DNA of 64,000 bases, from contig CAKSBF010000001.1 in NCBI GenBank assembly GCA_934438075.1, positions 504,593 to 568,592 on the forward strand. The letters are read 5' to 3'. The notes below the pieces were generated by a model. The model ran no database searches. It saw only the letters and a list, made by a program, of their open reading frames with translations, and was not told the origin of the DNA. Shown here in pieces: positions 10,701 to 18,433 of the stretch. The stretch comes from an uncultured Clostridia bacterium (GTDB lineage: Bacteria > Bacillota > Clostridia > UBA1381 > UBA9506). The first letter of the stretch is position 1, and the number at the start of each line of letters is the position of its first letter. Both the position numbers and the translations under genes were made by a program.

Positions 10701-11033
10701 CTGGTCATTTGCTGATCTCGGCGGCGTGTCTCCCGTTGTTTTATTCTCAAAATCCTCATAGTAAATATATTCCTTTTCGCCGATATTCACCGTACCGGTA
10801 ACATTGGCTCCATTCTTTGTACCGGTTATGGTACGGATTCCCATTATATCCGTATTCAGCGAGGAACTATCCCAGGCAGCGCCGTCGCTGCTTGCATTAA
10901 AATCATCGTGTTTAGCAATATAATATTGATAGGTTGATTCCGAATCCGCGCCTGCCACAAGAGATACCGCAGAGCTAAGGAGCACCGCTGTGCTCATTGC
11001 CGCTGCAAGATATTTTTTCAGCAAACCTTTCAT
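7758..11033 (-). CDS. secreted multidomain CE12-type rhamnogalacturonan acetylesterase
   Basis: Start is the ATG at 11033 (AAAGGGG ten bases upstream, then a signal peptide MKGLLKKYLAAAMS...); 1091 residues. Two LamG-like beta-sandwich regions precede a Big_4 repeat near 660-720, a short beta domain, and an SGNH hydrolase at about 850-1091. SGNH blocks are visible: GDSLAACY (catalytic Ser), NGSAQGG, FGHND, and DDTTHMN with the Asp/His pair. The PVCRRKFD segment is characteristic of carbohydrate esterase family 12, which removes acetyl groups from rhamnogalacturonan. Block I reads GDSL instead of the usual GDST. It lies between the permease gene and the PL2-like gene in one operon. Confidence 0.78.
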   Translation of the reverse strand: MKGLLKKYLAAAMSTAVLLSSAVSLVAGADSESTYQYYIAKHDDFNASSDGAAWDSSSLNTDIMGIRTITGTKNGANVTGTVNIGEKEYIYYEDFENKTTGDTPPRSANDQIVLTANADQTNGLITYQNFGTDNKALQIALLKDSAGNEQRSSYVNYKSQSLKSGQYSFAFDFAVPENLSSANDDNTYYNGCIIDAANDKIRLFQILLRYKVAAQQFQYRLMKYDGSTSPQTDGGWTVMDHVRDNDVALEFVLDTNAKTWDLYADGKALITGKTLINSGYPQGSLSDDEYANYTASSFRTFGFRPVGMYRDAANGSAAYHYIDNFRVSDLSSDKILYYKVPGKTSYDFDLNSGAQVLALDTKLPLVYQDGTASGYSMRVKGGKTHSVDTSYPGVYSFSDTADGFDEPIVTETTVWEDVPGWSENFQGYTQEQLGKAPQYEPYVSGCKATGATVELDPADSSNQVLKYTADSEFAQFSSGTLARRAKVSYRIKLGAVPTDAAGNLSMPLYGYVGETTALAIETNLATKPNGTARLQFTQYSTPYDTATKTTAYMTSQNYDDGLDATDWITISYVMDFEKDAFQYKVTQGEKTWSNDTWYPFLYRSDSFYRLDFADRTKSGSNFVKNVTLYVDDINVIQPVTVKEAKTISMTVYQGDSVTLPARADVLLTDDKTIAELPVTWSGNLDTQTLGMKQISGTAAGCPTPVVLTAKVTDKAYQIGEAVLKNGEADVFGLVSGGKLTGAEVLKISDETKPAQIYAALYDAEDVLITVSTGTISGSETWEQGTKYIVPVELNIPARTDIDGCKLKIFLWDNTQRPLAEKKVVTNGAVSGSAPTLWVAGDSLAACYRDAYKPETGWGEMMPSVLKSSVYVQNGSAQGGLSGTGGIGGQSSKSYVDEGRLDKIVSNAKAGDYLFISFGHNDSHPETYRHTEPGDNGTYKTYLETFVSEARANGMIPVLVTPVCRRKFDSAGNLTGNTNSQLDEYAATMRKVAAENRVALIDIFAKTETWLTELGEEGSRAYYLYLKGCTGTSDDDCVNIIGGVKKHALWCSNYPDGKDDTTHMNMEGARQVADWMAEAIRAMKLPLANYLQ

Positions 11034-11093
11034 GATAAAATAACCCCTTTCCTGTTTTTGTAAATTAGCTGCCGCAAAAGGCAATCTCCGCTT

Positions 11094-11972
11094 TCAGCCT
11101 TTTACCGCACCGACCAAGACACCCTTGGTAAAGAATCTTTGCAAAAACGGGTACAAGCAAAGTACAGGCAACGTTGCCACCACAATAACGGCATATTTTA
11201 CCGCATCTGCAAAGCTCTCTCCGTCAAGCGCCGTGTCCATCGTCATGCTCTGTGTGTCGTTTTGAATTAAAATCTCACGCAAAATAACCTGAAGCGGATG
11301 CATGCTTCTTTCGCTGATGAAAATCATTGCATTAAACCAAGAATTCCAGTGCTGTACCGTGTAATAAAGCACGATAACCGCTATAGTTGAGGTTGCAAGC
11401 GGCACCATAATCTGAAACAAAATGCGAAAATCATTTGCGCCGTCCAGCCTTGCCGACTCCTCCATACTGTCGGGAATGGCAAGAAAACTGGTTCGCATAA
11501 TAATTAAGTTAAAAGTATTCACCGCCGTCGGCAAAATCAATGCCAGATAGTTGTTTAGCAAGCCATAACTTTTCACCGTTAAATACAGCGGAACCAGACC
11601 GCCCGAAAAATACATGGTTACAATGACAAACTTCATAAACAGCGCCGAAATTTTTATATTTTTTCTTGACAGCGCATATGCCGCAAACAACGTGAGCAGC
11701 ATGTTTACAATAAGGCTTCCGCCCACCACGATAAAAGTATTTAAATAGCTTTTTAATATCAGCGGATGGCGAAACACCAGCTTGTAGGACTCCAGCGTAA
11801 AGCCAAGCGGATGCAGCAGCAAACCCTCGTGCTGCATAAGCTGTCCCGAGCGGCTGACGGAGGCAAAAATAACATGTACCATCGGGTATAGGCAAACCAC
11901 CGCCAGAAGCGCCAGAAAAATTACATTAAAAATATTAAACACACGACCTAAAAAACTTTCTTCTCTTTTCAT
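11094..11972 (-). CDS. lplC: carbohydrate ABC transporter permease, LplC/YtcP type
   Basis: Six-helix inner-membrane permease of the LplC (COG0395) class. I chose the ATG at 11972 since GGGGGAG sits about six bases upstream; an in-frame upstream codon at 11993 would overlap the previous gene. The cytoplasmic loop 'EESARLDGAND..ILFQIMVPLA' is the EAA motif that docks to the ATPase. It is separated from lplB by 14 bp. As usual for the Lpl class no ATPase gene is in the cluster; a shared MsmK-like ATPase elsewhere is expected. Likely substrate: oligosaccharides released from pectin, inferred from the downstream enzymes. Confidence 0.9.
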   Translation of the reverse strand: MKREESFLGRVFNIFNVIFLALLAVVCLYPMVHVIFASVSRSGQLMQHEGLLLHPLGFTLESYKLVFRHPLILKSYLNTFIVVGGSLIVNMLLTLFAAYALSRKNIKISALFMKFVIVTMYFSGGLVPLYLTVKSYGLLNNYLALILPTAVNTFNLIIMRTSFLAIPDSMEESARLDGANDFRILFQIMVPLATSTIAVIVLYYTVQHWNSWFNAMIFISERSMHPLQVILREILIQNDTQSMTMDTALDGESFADAVKYAVIVVATLPVLCLYPFLQRFFTKGVLVGAVKG

Positions 11973-11986
11973 TCCGGCTCCCCCTT

Positions 11987-12940
11987 CTACCACAGCGATA
12001 CATCATTAAAACGCTTGCTGATTTGGTTTGACAATATTAAAAATCCAAAATTAACAACGGAGTTAAACAAGCCGACTGCCGTTGAAAATCCCCACTTAAA
12101 CTCCTGCAAACCCACGCGGTACACGTAGGTGGAAATGACATCTGCCGTATCGTAAATAGCAGGGTTATAAAGCAAAATAATTTTTTCAAAACCGACATTT
12201 AATATATTTCCGATCCGCAAAATCAGCATAATCACAATCGTGGACGAAATACCCGGCAGCGTGATGTGCAAAAGCTGTTTGAAACGGCCTGCCCCGTCTA
12301 TCTTCGCCGCCTCATACAGCTGCATATCAATCGAGGTTAAAGCGGCAAGATAGATGATAGAGTTCCAACCCACTTGCTGCCAAATGTCCGAAATGACATA
12401 CAGCGGCACAAACATTTTGGGATTGGCAAGCATGGTCGTACGTGTTCCGCCGAAAAAGGCGATAATGTCGTTTACCACACCGGTGTCAAGCGTAAATTCT
12501 TTCAGCAATCCGCAGACAACAACCAGCGAGATAAAATGCGGTAAATAAGTAATTGTCTGTACAACACGGCTGTAAACACGATTTTTCAGCTCATTAATTA
12601 AAAGAGCAAGAATAATCGGTGCCGGAAACCCAAACACAATGCTGGATAAGCTAATTTTTATGGTATTGCGCAGCAATGTCCAAAAATAGGGGCTTTGGAA
12701 AAACTCCTTGAAATTTTCCAGTCCGATCCACTTGCTTCCCAAAATTCCCTTTTTCGGCACATAGTCCTGAAAGGCAATCAGCACGCCGAACATGGGTCTG
12801 TAGTGAAACATCAGATAATAAATAAATACCGGCAGCAACATTAAGTAGATATACTTGTTTTTTGCCACATCGTTCACAATCTTTTGCAGCGGTGAACGTT
12901 TGCCTTGAATTGCAATTGATTTTATTTCTTGTTCTCCCAT
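11987..12940 (-). CDS. lplB: carbohydrate ABC transporter permease, LplB type
   Basis: 317-residue permease with the typical opening KNKYIYLMLLPVFIYYLMFHY and a periplasmic-side 'GVLIAFQDY' segment, as in LplB (COG4209) proteins. EAA loop near residue 220: 'YEAAKIDGAGRFKQLLHITLP'. ATG at 12940 has AGGGAGAA upstream. It forms a heterodimeric channel with the following permease and receives sugar from the lipoprotein encoded 18 bp upstream. Confidence 0.92.
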   Translation of the reverse strand: MGEQEIKSIAIQGKRSPLQKIVNDVAKNKYIYLMLLPVFIYYLMFHYRPMFGVLIAFQDYVPKKGILGSKWIGLENFKEFFQSPYFWTLLRNTIKISLSSIVFGFPAPIILALLINELKNRVYSRVVQTITYLPHFISLVVVCGLLKEFTLDTGVVNDIIAFFGGTRTTMLANPKMFVPLYVISDIWQQVGWNSIIYLAALTSIDMQLYEAAKIDGAGRFKQLLHITLPGISSTIVIMLILRIGNILNVGFEKIILLYNPAIYDTADVISTYVYRVGLQEFKWGFSTAVGLFNSVVNFGFLILSNQISKRFNDVSLW

Positions 12941-12958
12941 TTTTATTCTCCCTAAAAA

Positions 12959-14566
12959 TTACCGTTTTTCATAGCGTTCCAACGCTGCCTGTTCGATAGC
13001 AAGCGCGTCTTCAATGCCAAACGCCTTCAGCTGCTCTTCAAAAGCGGAAATATTTGACAAATCCTCCGTGCCCATAATATATTTATAAATCATGGAATAT
13101 TGATAAGTTTCCACATTGGTCATAATCTTGGAAACCTTGCCGCTTTCCTCTTCTGTAGGCAAAATCTGCGGCAAATCATATTTTCTGGTACTCGGAATCG
13201 CCTTGACCCATTGTGCTTGTGCTTCTTTCTGCGCATCCATAGAATAATACTGCTTGATGTAACCCTCGTCCTGGATGAACGGTCCGGAATAGCTCGAGCG
13301 GAAATAACGGCCCATCGCCTGATTTACCGCCAAACCATCCGGGTTCTTCATAATTAAATCGGTGTAAACCGGCTCGCCGTTTACCATGTTGTAAGTCACG
13401 CCTTCTTCGCCGAAGTTGATCGCCATATGACCCTCTTCGCCGTAGCCATAGTCAAGATACTTTGCAGCAAGCGCCTTATTATCGCTCTGCTCGGTAATCG
13501 CTACGCTGTTTGCTCCCGAATATACCACAGAGGAGCCGCCGAATTTCGGTTCCTGACCTTTTTCTTTCACCGGATATGCAATACCGGTCAGGTTAAATCC
13601 CTTTCCGTCCGACTTTTTCGCGTTGATCCATTTGCCGAGCTGACCGCCCGCACTGGTAAAGGTCATGGCCGACTTATCGGTTAACATATTCGTTTCCACA
13701 ATTTTTGTATCAATGGTGAGGAAATTTTTGTCCAGCAGTCCTTCTGCATAAAGCTTTTGCAGATAGCTGAGGGTTTCTTTAAACTCCGGCTCCAACGGAC
13801 CGTATTTTATTTTGCCGTCCTCCTGATAAAATTTTGTATTTGCGCCAAAAACGCCCAGCAGCATGTCAATATAGCTCTGCGAAGAGCCGCCTGCTACGGT
13901 GAGCGGTGCGGAAAGGTTTTTCGCTTCCTTCATCTTCTTCAGCGCTTCATAAATTTCATCATAAGTCTCCGGAATGGCAAGCCCCAGTTCGTCCAGCCAA
14001 TCCTTGCGGATGGAAAGACCCTGCGTTGCCAAAAGAAGGTCTCCGCCGCGGATAAACGGAAATACATAATATTTCCCCTCGTCCGTTTTAATCATCTTAT
14101 CATAATCGGGGTGCTCCTTTAGCACCTTAGAGAGATTAGGCGCATAGTCCATATAGTCGTTAAGCGCAATTATATAACCGTCACTGATTGCTTTGTTCGG
14201 TCCGCCCGTAAACTCATACCAGTTATACTCAATCATATCGGGGACATCATCGCTGACCAAAAGCAGATTCAGCTGCTCCTGTTCCTGTCCTGCAACCGGA
14301 GATATGTACTTTACTTTCACGCCTGTACGCTTTTCCATCATCTCTGCATATGGCGTATCTCCCAAGTCAACCGCTGATGCCGATACATTAGCATGAAGCG
14401 GCAGCCAATAGCGAAGCGTCACATCCGTTTTAAGCGGATAGCTTGCATTTTTCAGCGTTTCGTCCTCTTTTGATGCGCCTCCTCCGGCGCCGTTGCAGCC
14501 CGAAACAGAAGCCGCAAGCAATCCGAAGGCAGTAATTATCGCCGTTAACTTCAATAATTTTTTCAT
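12959..14566 (-). CDS. lplA: extracellular sugar-binding lipoprotein of ABC transporter (LplA type)
   Basis: 535 residues; signal peptide with lipobox ending in the Cys of 'AASVSGCNG', so a membrane-anchored lipoprotein. Long Lpl-type binding proteins of this size accompany LplB/LplC and bind oligosaccharides. The sequence has a family-like opening after the anchor ('VTLRYWLPLHANV') and 'GDTPYAEMMEKRTGVKV', a usual extracellular-binding-protein pattern. AAGGAGGAC lies before the ATG. It is the first gene of the minus-strand pectin operon, consistent with high expression needs. Confidence 0.92.
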   Translation of the reverse strand: MKKLLKLTAIITAFGLLAASVSGCNGAGGGASKEDETLKNASYPLKTDVTLRYWLPLHANVSASAVDLGDTPYAEMMEKRTGVKVKYISPVAGQEQEQLNLLLVSDDVPDMIEYNWYEFTGGPNKAISDGYIIALNDYMDYAPNLSKVLKEHPDYDKMIKTDEGKYYVFPFIRGGDLLLATQGLSIRKDWLDELGLAIPETYDEIYEALKKMKEAKNLSAPLTVAGGSSQSYIDMLLGVFGANTKFYQEDGKIKYGPLEPEFKETLSYLQKLYAEGLLDKNFLTIDTKIVETNMLTDKSAMTFTSAGGQLGKWINAKKSDGKGFNLTGIAYPVKEKGQEPKFGGSSVVYSGANSVAITEQSDNKALAAKYLDYGYGEEGHMAINFGEEGVTYNMVNGEPVYTDLIMKNPDGLAVNQAMGRYFRSSYSGPFIQDEGYIKQYYSMDAQKEAQAQWVKAIPSTRKYDLPQILPTEEESGKVSKIMTNVETYQYSMIYKYIMGTEDLSNISAFEEQLKAFGIEDALAIEQAALERYEKR

Positions 14567-14974
14567 AGTGTCCTCCTTATATTTTTACTATTTTCTTAAT
14601 ATAGCAGAGCAGCTCTCACGCAAAGCAAAACGGTTTACATCGCAGCCGCGTTATCGTGCTCTCCCACGGACCTGCGGCAAAATGCGCTTATTTGCCGCAG
14701 CCCCTTTCTCCTTTTGTTCTTACTTTATATTAAACCACAGCCCCCAGAAGCACACAAGCGGCAGTATCTTTTATTTACCCTCAAAATCTCATATCAGCCC
14801 ATCAGACCCGCATAAACGCCTGCGCTCAACATTCTGCGCAGGAAAAATAAAAAAATTTTTAAAATAATGCAACGTTTTCTTTTGTTCATTTGTTTTATTA
14901 ATGAGGACCTCAAAAAGAGAAAAATAAATTTTCCAAAAAAGGGAACAAATTAAACGAAAAAGGAGTCTTATATT
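14567..14974. promoter_or_regulatory. divergent intergenic region with operator-like palindrome
   Basis: This 408-bp gap separates the pectin operon (minus) from the stalk-protein/sigma operon (plus). On the minus strand a TATATT at 14598-14603 is a possible -10 for lplA, and the palindrome AGAGCAGCTCT (14606-14616) lies just upstream of it, where a repressor could act. No convincing -35 is present. No gene is visible in the gap, and I see no clear housekeeping promoter for the plus-strand gene; it may be read by its own ECF sigma factor. Confidence 0.4.
14672..14700. repeat. perfect 10-bp inverted repeat
   Basis: CTGCGGCAAA (14672-14681) and TTTGCCGCAG (14691-14700) pair perfectly around a 9-base loop. 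Neither side has a clean T-run (CCCCTTTCTCCTTTT on the plus side), so a terminator is not certain. It lies about 105 bp upstream of lplA. Confidence 0.6.
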
Positions 14975-15883
14975 ATGAAAAAATTACTTACCTCACTTTT
15001 TGTTTGCGGAGCGCTGGTTGCTTCCGTATGTCAGGCATATGCAGCAGAAGACGAGCTTCTTACAGCACCGCTTACGGCAAAAAATACATATTCGGTCGTT
15101 GTTGGAAACGACACCTTAGATTTAGAAAACACTTCTGTTTACCAGTCGGGCAAACATTACATGATTCCGGTACGCAAGGTTGCGGAAAAGCTTGGTTTTA
15201 AGGTAGAATGGAACGAGACTGACCGAGGAATCTTTTTAGACAACGGAGAGGTAAACACAACCATTCACATCGGCACGGACAGCTATTATATGGCCAGTTC
15301 AAAAGCCATTGGAATGAGCGCGCCAACAGCACTGGGCGCAGCACCGGAAATAAAAGATTCCGTCACCTATGTTCCGGCGGAAATGTTTGGTGTTTTATAT
15401 TGCAACAGCAATGCTGTTTCTTTTAAAGACGGTACCATCACCATTCAGCCAAATCCCGAAAATGGCAAAGATGAAAATACACAGATACCGAACCCATGGA
15501 CAGAATACAGCTCCATTGCAGAAGCAGAGGCAGCACTTTCTTTCCGTGCAAAGCTGCCGCAGACACTGCCGCAAAACTACCAACCGGATTATATCGCTGT
15601 CCTATCCGACAACTTCCTGCAGGTAGTTTATAAAAACGGCAACGATGAAATTAATTACCGAACCGCAAAAGAAACCGGAGATATCAGCGGTGACTATAAC
15701 GTTTATCAAAACAAAAAAACCGCAAAAATTAACGGTTATGAAGTAAGTTTGCGCGGAAACGAAAATGTCGCAAACGCAACTTGGGCTGACGGCGATATCG
15801 CCTATTCCATCTATGCGAACAAAGAGCTGACAGAGGCGGAGATTACGAAAATTATCAGCAGCATCAGCCCTTTGCGCTCCTGA
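14975..15883 (+). CDS. secreted copper-amine-oxidase-N-like (stalk) protein with C-terminal DUF4367-like domain
   Basis: 302 residues; signal peptide 1-23; about 35-165 match the Cu_amine_oxidN1 / stalk-domain pattern ('YMIPVRKVAEKLGFKVEW...', 'VTYVPAEMF'). This domain is common in Clostridia surface proteins and has no oxidase chemistry. The last about 110 residues (LPQTLPQNYQ ... GDISGDYNVYQ ... WADGDIAYSIYA) are homologous to the C-terminus of the anti-sigma-like protein at 16422-17405. AAAGGAG precedes the ATG. It is 66 bp ahead of the sigma gene and probably in the same operon. Confidence 0.8.
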   Translation: MKKLLTSLFVCGALVASVCQAYAAEDELLTAPLTAKNTYSVVVGNDTLDLENTSVYQSGKHYMIPVRKVAEKLGFKVEWNETDRGIFLDNGEVNTTIHIGTDSYYMASSKAIGMSAPTALGAAPEIKDSVTYVPAEMFGVLYCNSNAVSFKDGTITIQPNPENGKDENTQIPNPWTEYSSIAEAEAALSFRAKLPQTLPQNYQPDYIAVLSDNFLQVVYKNGNDEINYRTAKETGDISGDYNVYQNKKTAKINGYEVSLRGNENVANATWADGDIAYSIYANKELTEAEITKIISSISPLRS

Positions 15884-15949
15884 AAACAGCAAACAATTTT
15901 CTCCTTATAAAGTAATAAAATAAGCAGCATCGGAGGTGCGTGACCCGAT

Positions 15950-16444
15950 ATGACGCAGGAATATATTGGGAATCTGGTTGACAAATATGGCGATATGATA
16001 TTGCGAATTGCTTATACTTATTTGAAAAACCGGGCAGACGCCGAAGATGCCGTACAAGATGTCTTTTTAAAGACCATGGACAAAGCCCCCACCTTCTGCG
16101 ATGAGGTACACGAAAAATTTTGGTTGATCCGAACGGCCATAAACATATGTAAAAATAAACGAAATCTTTTCTGGAACAAAAACAAGTGTTCCGTTGATGA
16201 TATCGCCGAAACAGCTAGCTTTGATACATACCATACCGACAGCAATGTGATGAAGGCAGTGATGGCTTTGGCCGAAAAATATCGGATTGCCGTATATATG
16301 TATTACTACGAGCAATACACTACGCCCGAAATTGCCAAACTGCTCGGCAAAAGCGACTCATGTATACGTTCGCTTCTGCACAGAGCCAGAGGCATGCTGA
16401 AGGATAGCTTAAAGGAGGAGTATGATTTTGAGCCGGAAATATAA
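15950..16444 (+). CDS. ECF-type sigma-70 family RNA polymerase sigma factor
   Basis: 164 residues with both ECF regions. Region 2: 'YGDMILRIAYTYLKNRADAEDAVQDVFLK'. Region 4: 'YRIAVYMYYYEQYTTPEIAKLLGKSDSCIRSLLHRAR', a helix-turn-helix that would read the -35. GGAGGTG lies 11 bases before the ATG; a nearer GTG is out of frame. The 3' end overlaps the anti-sigma-like gene by 23 bp, indicating translational coupling. Its regulon cannot be known from the window; the adjoining surface protein is the first candidate. Confidence 0.92.
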   Translation: MTQEYIGNLVDKYGDMILRIAYTYLKNRADAEDAVQDVFLKTMDKAPTFCDEVHEKFWLIRTAINICKNKRNLFWNKNKCSVDDIAETASFDTYHTDSNVMKAVMALAEKYRIAVYMYYYEQYTTPEIAKLLGKSDSCIRSLLHRARGMLKDSLKEEYDFEPEI

Positions 16445-17405
16445 AGAGGCAATGGATAAAATTGTTGTTTCGGATGATTTGAAGAGAAGCATTATGGCAA
16501 AAGCTGCCTTAAAAGAAAAAACAGTCTCAAAATCAAACCGCAGCAAACTTTTTTGCTTACGATATGCCGCGGCCTGCGCTGCCTGTCTGTTGATATGCGC
16601 TGCCGCAGTCTCCGTACATAAATATATGATTTCAACAGATGTTTTGCCGTCTGCAAGCAGCACCCCTTCCGCAACCGCGGCTCCCTCGGGCAGCAGCGAG
16701 CCGGCAAAAACAGAAAAGCCCGCAGCTTCGCAGTCTCCGGAAGAAAATCAAGCTTCCGGAGAACAGAAGATAAATAATATAATTCTAAAAAATCAGACGC
16801 CCTCCGAAAGAGAACCATCGGAAGGCAGCCGTTTGGAAGAAGGCATAATAAAAACCGGCGAGGCTGCGCCTTCTGCAAACGAACAGGATTCCTCCGCCGC
16901 GGCGACAGGCACCCCGACAGATATCCCCCCTCTTTCATCTGTCTCCCCCTCTTCCCCAGAGCCTGAGCCGCCGAGCGGAGGCGAATTCTCTGTGCTGCAG
17001 CCCGCCCCGTCACTGGATTTAAAAGATTTTTCAGAAATACGGGAACAGTTGGGCTACGAAGTGAAACTTCCTCAAAAATTGCCGCAGGGCTATCAAGCTG
17101 ACTCCGTTTCCCTTCTTTTCGGAGAACTGCTGCAAATTTCCTATACAAAAGAGGACAACACCATTTTATACCGCACCCAAAAAACAAGCGGAGATATCAG
17201 CGGCGACTACAACATTTATGAAAAGGTTGAGACAAAACAGATTAACGGCACGGATGTAACATTAAAGAGCAGCGGCGACCTTTGTTACACCGCCATATGG
17301 AATGACGGTGAATCGTCCTATTCGCTGTACAGCAGAGAAGGTCTCACGCAGAGGGACATGATTCTGATCATCGAAGATATTAACGAGCCGTCCGAAACAA
17401 ATTAA
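16422..17405 (+). CDS. membrane anti-sigma-like protein with extracytoplasmic DUF4367-like domain
   Basis: 327 residues: short cytoplasmic segment ('DDLKRSIMAKAALKEK', typical of anti-sigma factors next to such sigma genes), one transmembrane helix about 48-68, a Pro/Ser/Glu-rich linker about 75-195, and a C-terminal domain about 205-320 shared with the secreted protein at 14975-15883. AAAGGAGGAG is only three bases before ATG 16422; an in-frame TTG at 16428 has better spacing (nine) and could be the true start. No zinc-binding ZAS motif is seen, so anti-sigma function is inferred from layout and overlap with the sigma gene. Confidence 0.75.
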   Translation: MILSRKYKEAMDKIVVSDDLKRSIMAKAALKEKTVSKSNRSKLFCLRYAAACAACLLICAAAVSVHKYMISTDVLPSASSTPSATAAPSGSSEPAKTEKPAASQSPEENQASGEQKINNIILKNQTPSEREPSEGSRLEEGIIKTGEAAPSANEQDSSAAATGTPTDIPPLSSVSPSSPEPEPPSGGEFSVLQPAPSLDLKDFSEIREQLGYEVKLPQKLPQGYQADSVSLLFGELLQISYTKEDNTILYRTQKTSGDISGDYNIYEKVETKQINGTDVTLKSSGDLCYTAIWNDGESSYSLYSREGLTQRDMILIIEDINEPSETN

Positions 17406-17439
17406 TTCATTGCATTCTGATTTCTTCTATAAAAACAAA

Positions 17440-17488
17440 AAAGCGCGGAATCGCAAGCTAAACCAATGTTTGCTGATTTCGCGCTTTT
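17440..17488. terminator. bidirectional terminator between convergent genes
   Basis: An imperfect stem (AAAGCGCGGAATCGCAAGC against GCTGATTTCGCGCTTT) with A-run on the left and T-run on the right. It lies between the convergent anti-sigma-like and HIT genes, so it can serve both strands. Confidence 0.75.
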
Positions 17489-17504
17489 ACTTGATGGTTT
17501 TTCA

Positions 17505-17846
17505 TCACACCATTTTATCAAACTTTCCGCCTGAAAGCACGTGAAAATGCAGATGGAACACTGTCTGACCGGCATTTTCGCCGCAGTTATTTACAATACG
17601 ATATCCTTCTTCCGCAAAACCTTCCTGCTTTGCAATTTTTGCCGCAGTAGCAAGGATATGACCCACTAAAGCTTCATGTTTTTCTTCCAAAGCATTTGCC
17701 GAAGCAATGTGTTCCTTCGGAATAATTAAAATATGCACGGGAGCCGCCGGGTTAATATCGCGGAAGGCATATACCTTATCATCCTCATAAACCTTTTGAG
17801 AAGGAATCTCCCCTTTTAAAATTTTACAAAAAATACAGTTCTCCAT
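17505..17846 (-). CDS. HIT family nucleotide hydrolase (HinT-like)
   Basis: 113 residues, full length for HinT. The histidine triad 'HLHFHVLSG' is at about 98-106, with the opening 'CIFCKILKGEIPSQKVYEDD' and 'ILIIPKEHI' also typical. These enzymes hydrolyse purine nucleoside phosphoramidates such as AMP-lysine. AAAGGAGAG precedes the ATG. It is the last gene of a MATE-CAP-aroK-HIT run and is followed by a terminator. Confidence 0.95.
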   Translation of the reverse strand: MENCIFCKILKGEIPSQKVYEDDKVYAFRDINPAAPVHILIIPKEHIASANALEEKHEALVGHILATAAKIAKQEGFAEEGYRIVNNCGENAGQTVFHLHFHVLSGGKFDKMV

Positions 17847-17893
17847 GTTGCTTACTCTCCTTTGTACATTTTGTTTTCTTATGTATTAAAAAA

Positions 17894-18409
17894 TTACTCC
17901 ATTTTCAGCTTTTCCAAAATCGTTACAACGACCTCTTCCATGTCACGCCCGTCCACATCCACCACAAAATCGCACTGGCTGTAATACGGTTCCCGTTCCG
18001 CAAGCATTGCCGCAATTTCCTCAACCCCCGCACCGGAAAGCTCCGGTCTTTTGTTATGCGAGGAGATTGTATTCTGATAAACTGTCTGCGCCTCTGCCCG
18101 CAGCCAGATGACAACTCCGTTTTGACTCAGCAGCTTTCGGTTCTGTTCATCCACCATTGTACTGCCGCCGGTAGAAATTACACAATCCGTATTTTCACAA
18201 AGATTCATCACTGCAAAACGCTGCGCACCCTCAAAATATTTTGCACCCTTTTTGGCAGCAATTTGTGCGACAGGCATCTTTTCACTTTTCTTCAAATATT
18301 CATCCGTATCGTAAAAATCAAATCCCAGCCGAGCCGCCAGGCGCCTGCCGACGGTTGTTTTGCCGGAGCCCATAAAACCAATTAAAACAATGTTTTTCTT
18401 TAACTTCAT
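17894..18409 (-). CDS. aroK: shikimate kinase
   Basis: 171 residues. Phosphorylates shikimate at O3 using ATP in aromatic amino acid synthesis. Visible: Walker A GFMGSGKTT (about 11-19), DTDEYL (shikimate/Mg site), the 'KYFEGAQRFAV' segment in place of the usual GE..FR..E, and 'NKRPEL' lid region. The usual GGG of the central motif reads STGGST, so the third glycine is replaced; the rest looks intact. No other aro gene lies in the window. Confidence 0.9.
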   Translation of the reverse strand: MKLKKNIVLIGFMGSGKTTVGRRLAARLGFDFYDTDEYLKKSEKMPVAQIAAKKGAKYFEGAQRFAVMNLCENTDCVISTGGSTMVDEQNRKLLSQNGVVIWLRAEAQTVYQNTISSHNKRPELSGAGVEEIAAMLAEREPYYSQCDFVVDVDGRDMEEVVVTILEKLKME

Positions 18410-18433
18410 AGTTTCATCGCGCCACCCTTCCTC

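Noticed and set aside
16492..17187. 231-codon minus-strand frame
   Set aside because: Antisense to the Pro/Ser-rich linker of the anti-sigma-like gene; such linkers leave long open antisense frames.
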